Of a stretch of 22,890 nt of DNA, positions 22,881 to 22,890 are shown in pieces (the stretch's first letter is position 1; every line of letters begins with the position of its first letter). The stretch comes from JASHVB01 sp035535035 (GTDB lineage Bacteria > Pseudomonadota > Alphaproteobacteria > Acetobacterales > Acetobacteraceae). A program made the translations under genes and the position numbers. The notes beneath the pieces are model-generated. The model did not search any database. It had not been told where the DNA came from and worked only from the letters and a program-made list of their open reading frames with translations. Where the stretch lies: positions 1 through 22,890 of the forward strand of contig DATLQW010000015.1 of the NCBI GenBank assembly GCA_035535035.1. The letters run 5' to 3'.

Positions 22881-22890
22881 GCCCGGGAGC

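Noticed and set aside
1..22890. CRISPR arrays, tRNA/rRNA genes, insertion sequences and prophage genes.
   Set aside because: I found no regularly spaced repeats, no tRNA or rRNA sequence, no transposase motifs and no terminal inverted repeats.

Overview
The window is very GC-rich DNA, densely packed with genes on both strands. The gene families and codon usage suggest an alphaproteobacterium, probably of the Rhodospirillales/Acetobacteraceae type. That placement is inferred from gene content and has not been tested by search.

Layout, left to right. (1) 1-1651: the 3' end of an unrecognised gene, a 63-codon C-terminal remnant of a D-amino-acid dehydrogenase/oxidase, and an intact 4-hydroxyproline 2-epimerase. 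This looks like an eroded hydroxyproline catabolic operon. (2) 1797-9276: a class II ribonucleotide reductase coupled to a site-2-protease/CBS membrane protein (minus strand), a divergent small exported protein, DNA polymerase X, a frameshifted and truncated Fpg/Nei-type glycosylase, a CapA-like protein and a triple-BON protein. (3) 9352-10277: a small cytochrome c inside a gene-poor, compositionally odd stretch. (4) 10278-12086: a divergent pair, an EamA-type transporter and a small nitroreductase. (5) 12183-18641: a hexuronate operon consisting of a GntR/FCD regulator, mannonate dehydratase, fructuronate reductase and a four-gene ABC importer. The regulator is preceded by a perfect 18-bp palindrome. 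(6) 18683-22880: gap-pgk and an AcoD/ExaC-type aldehyde dehydrogenase.

The main result is regulatory. Six copies of an FNR/FixK/Anr-type box (TTGAY-N4-RTCAA, with one mismatch in two copies) lie between genes at 4769, 7125, 9338, 11321, 18683 and 21242. Each sits upstream of a gene start, and two lie in divergent gaps. A -10-like hexamer often follows at the spacing expected if the box is centred near -41.5. This predicts one low-oxygen regulon covering nrdJ, the S2P-CBS protease, the exported protein, polX, BON-capA, the nitroreductase (perhaps also the transporter), gap-pgk and the aldehyde dehydrogenase. Several of these families (class II RNR, S2P-CBS protease, CapA-like protein, nitroreductase) also belong to the mycobacterial DosR dormancy regulon. 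The window therefore looks like a proteobacterial counterpart run by an FNR-type regulator, which is not itself encoded here. The hexuronate operon and the hydroxyproline remnant have no such box and appear to be separate catabolic modules.
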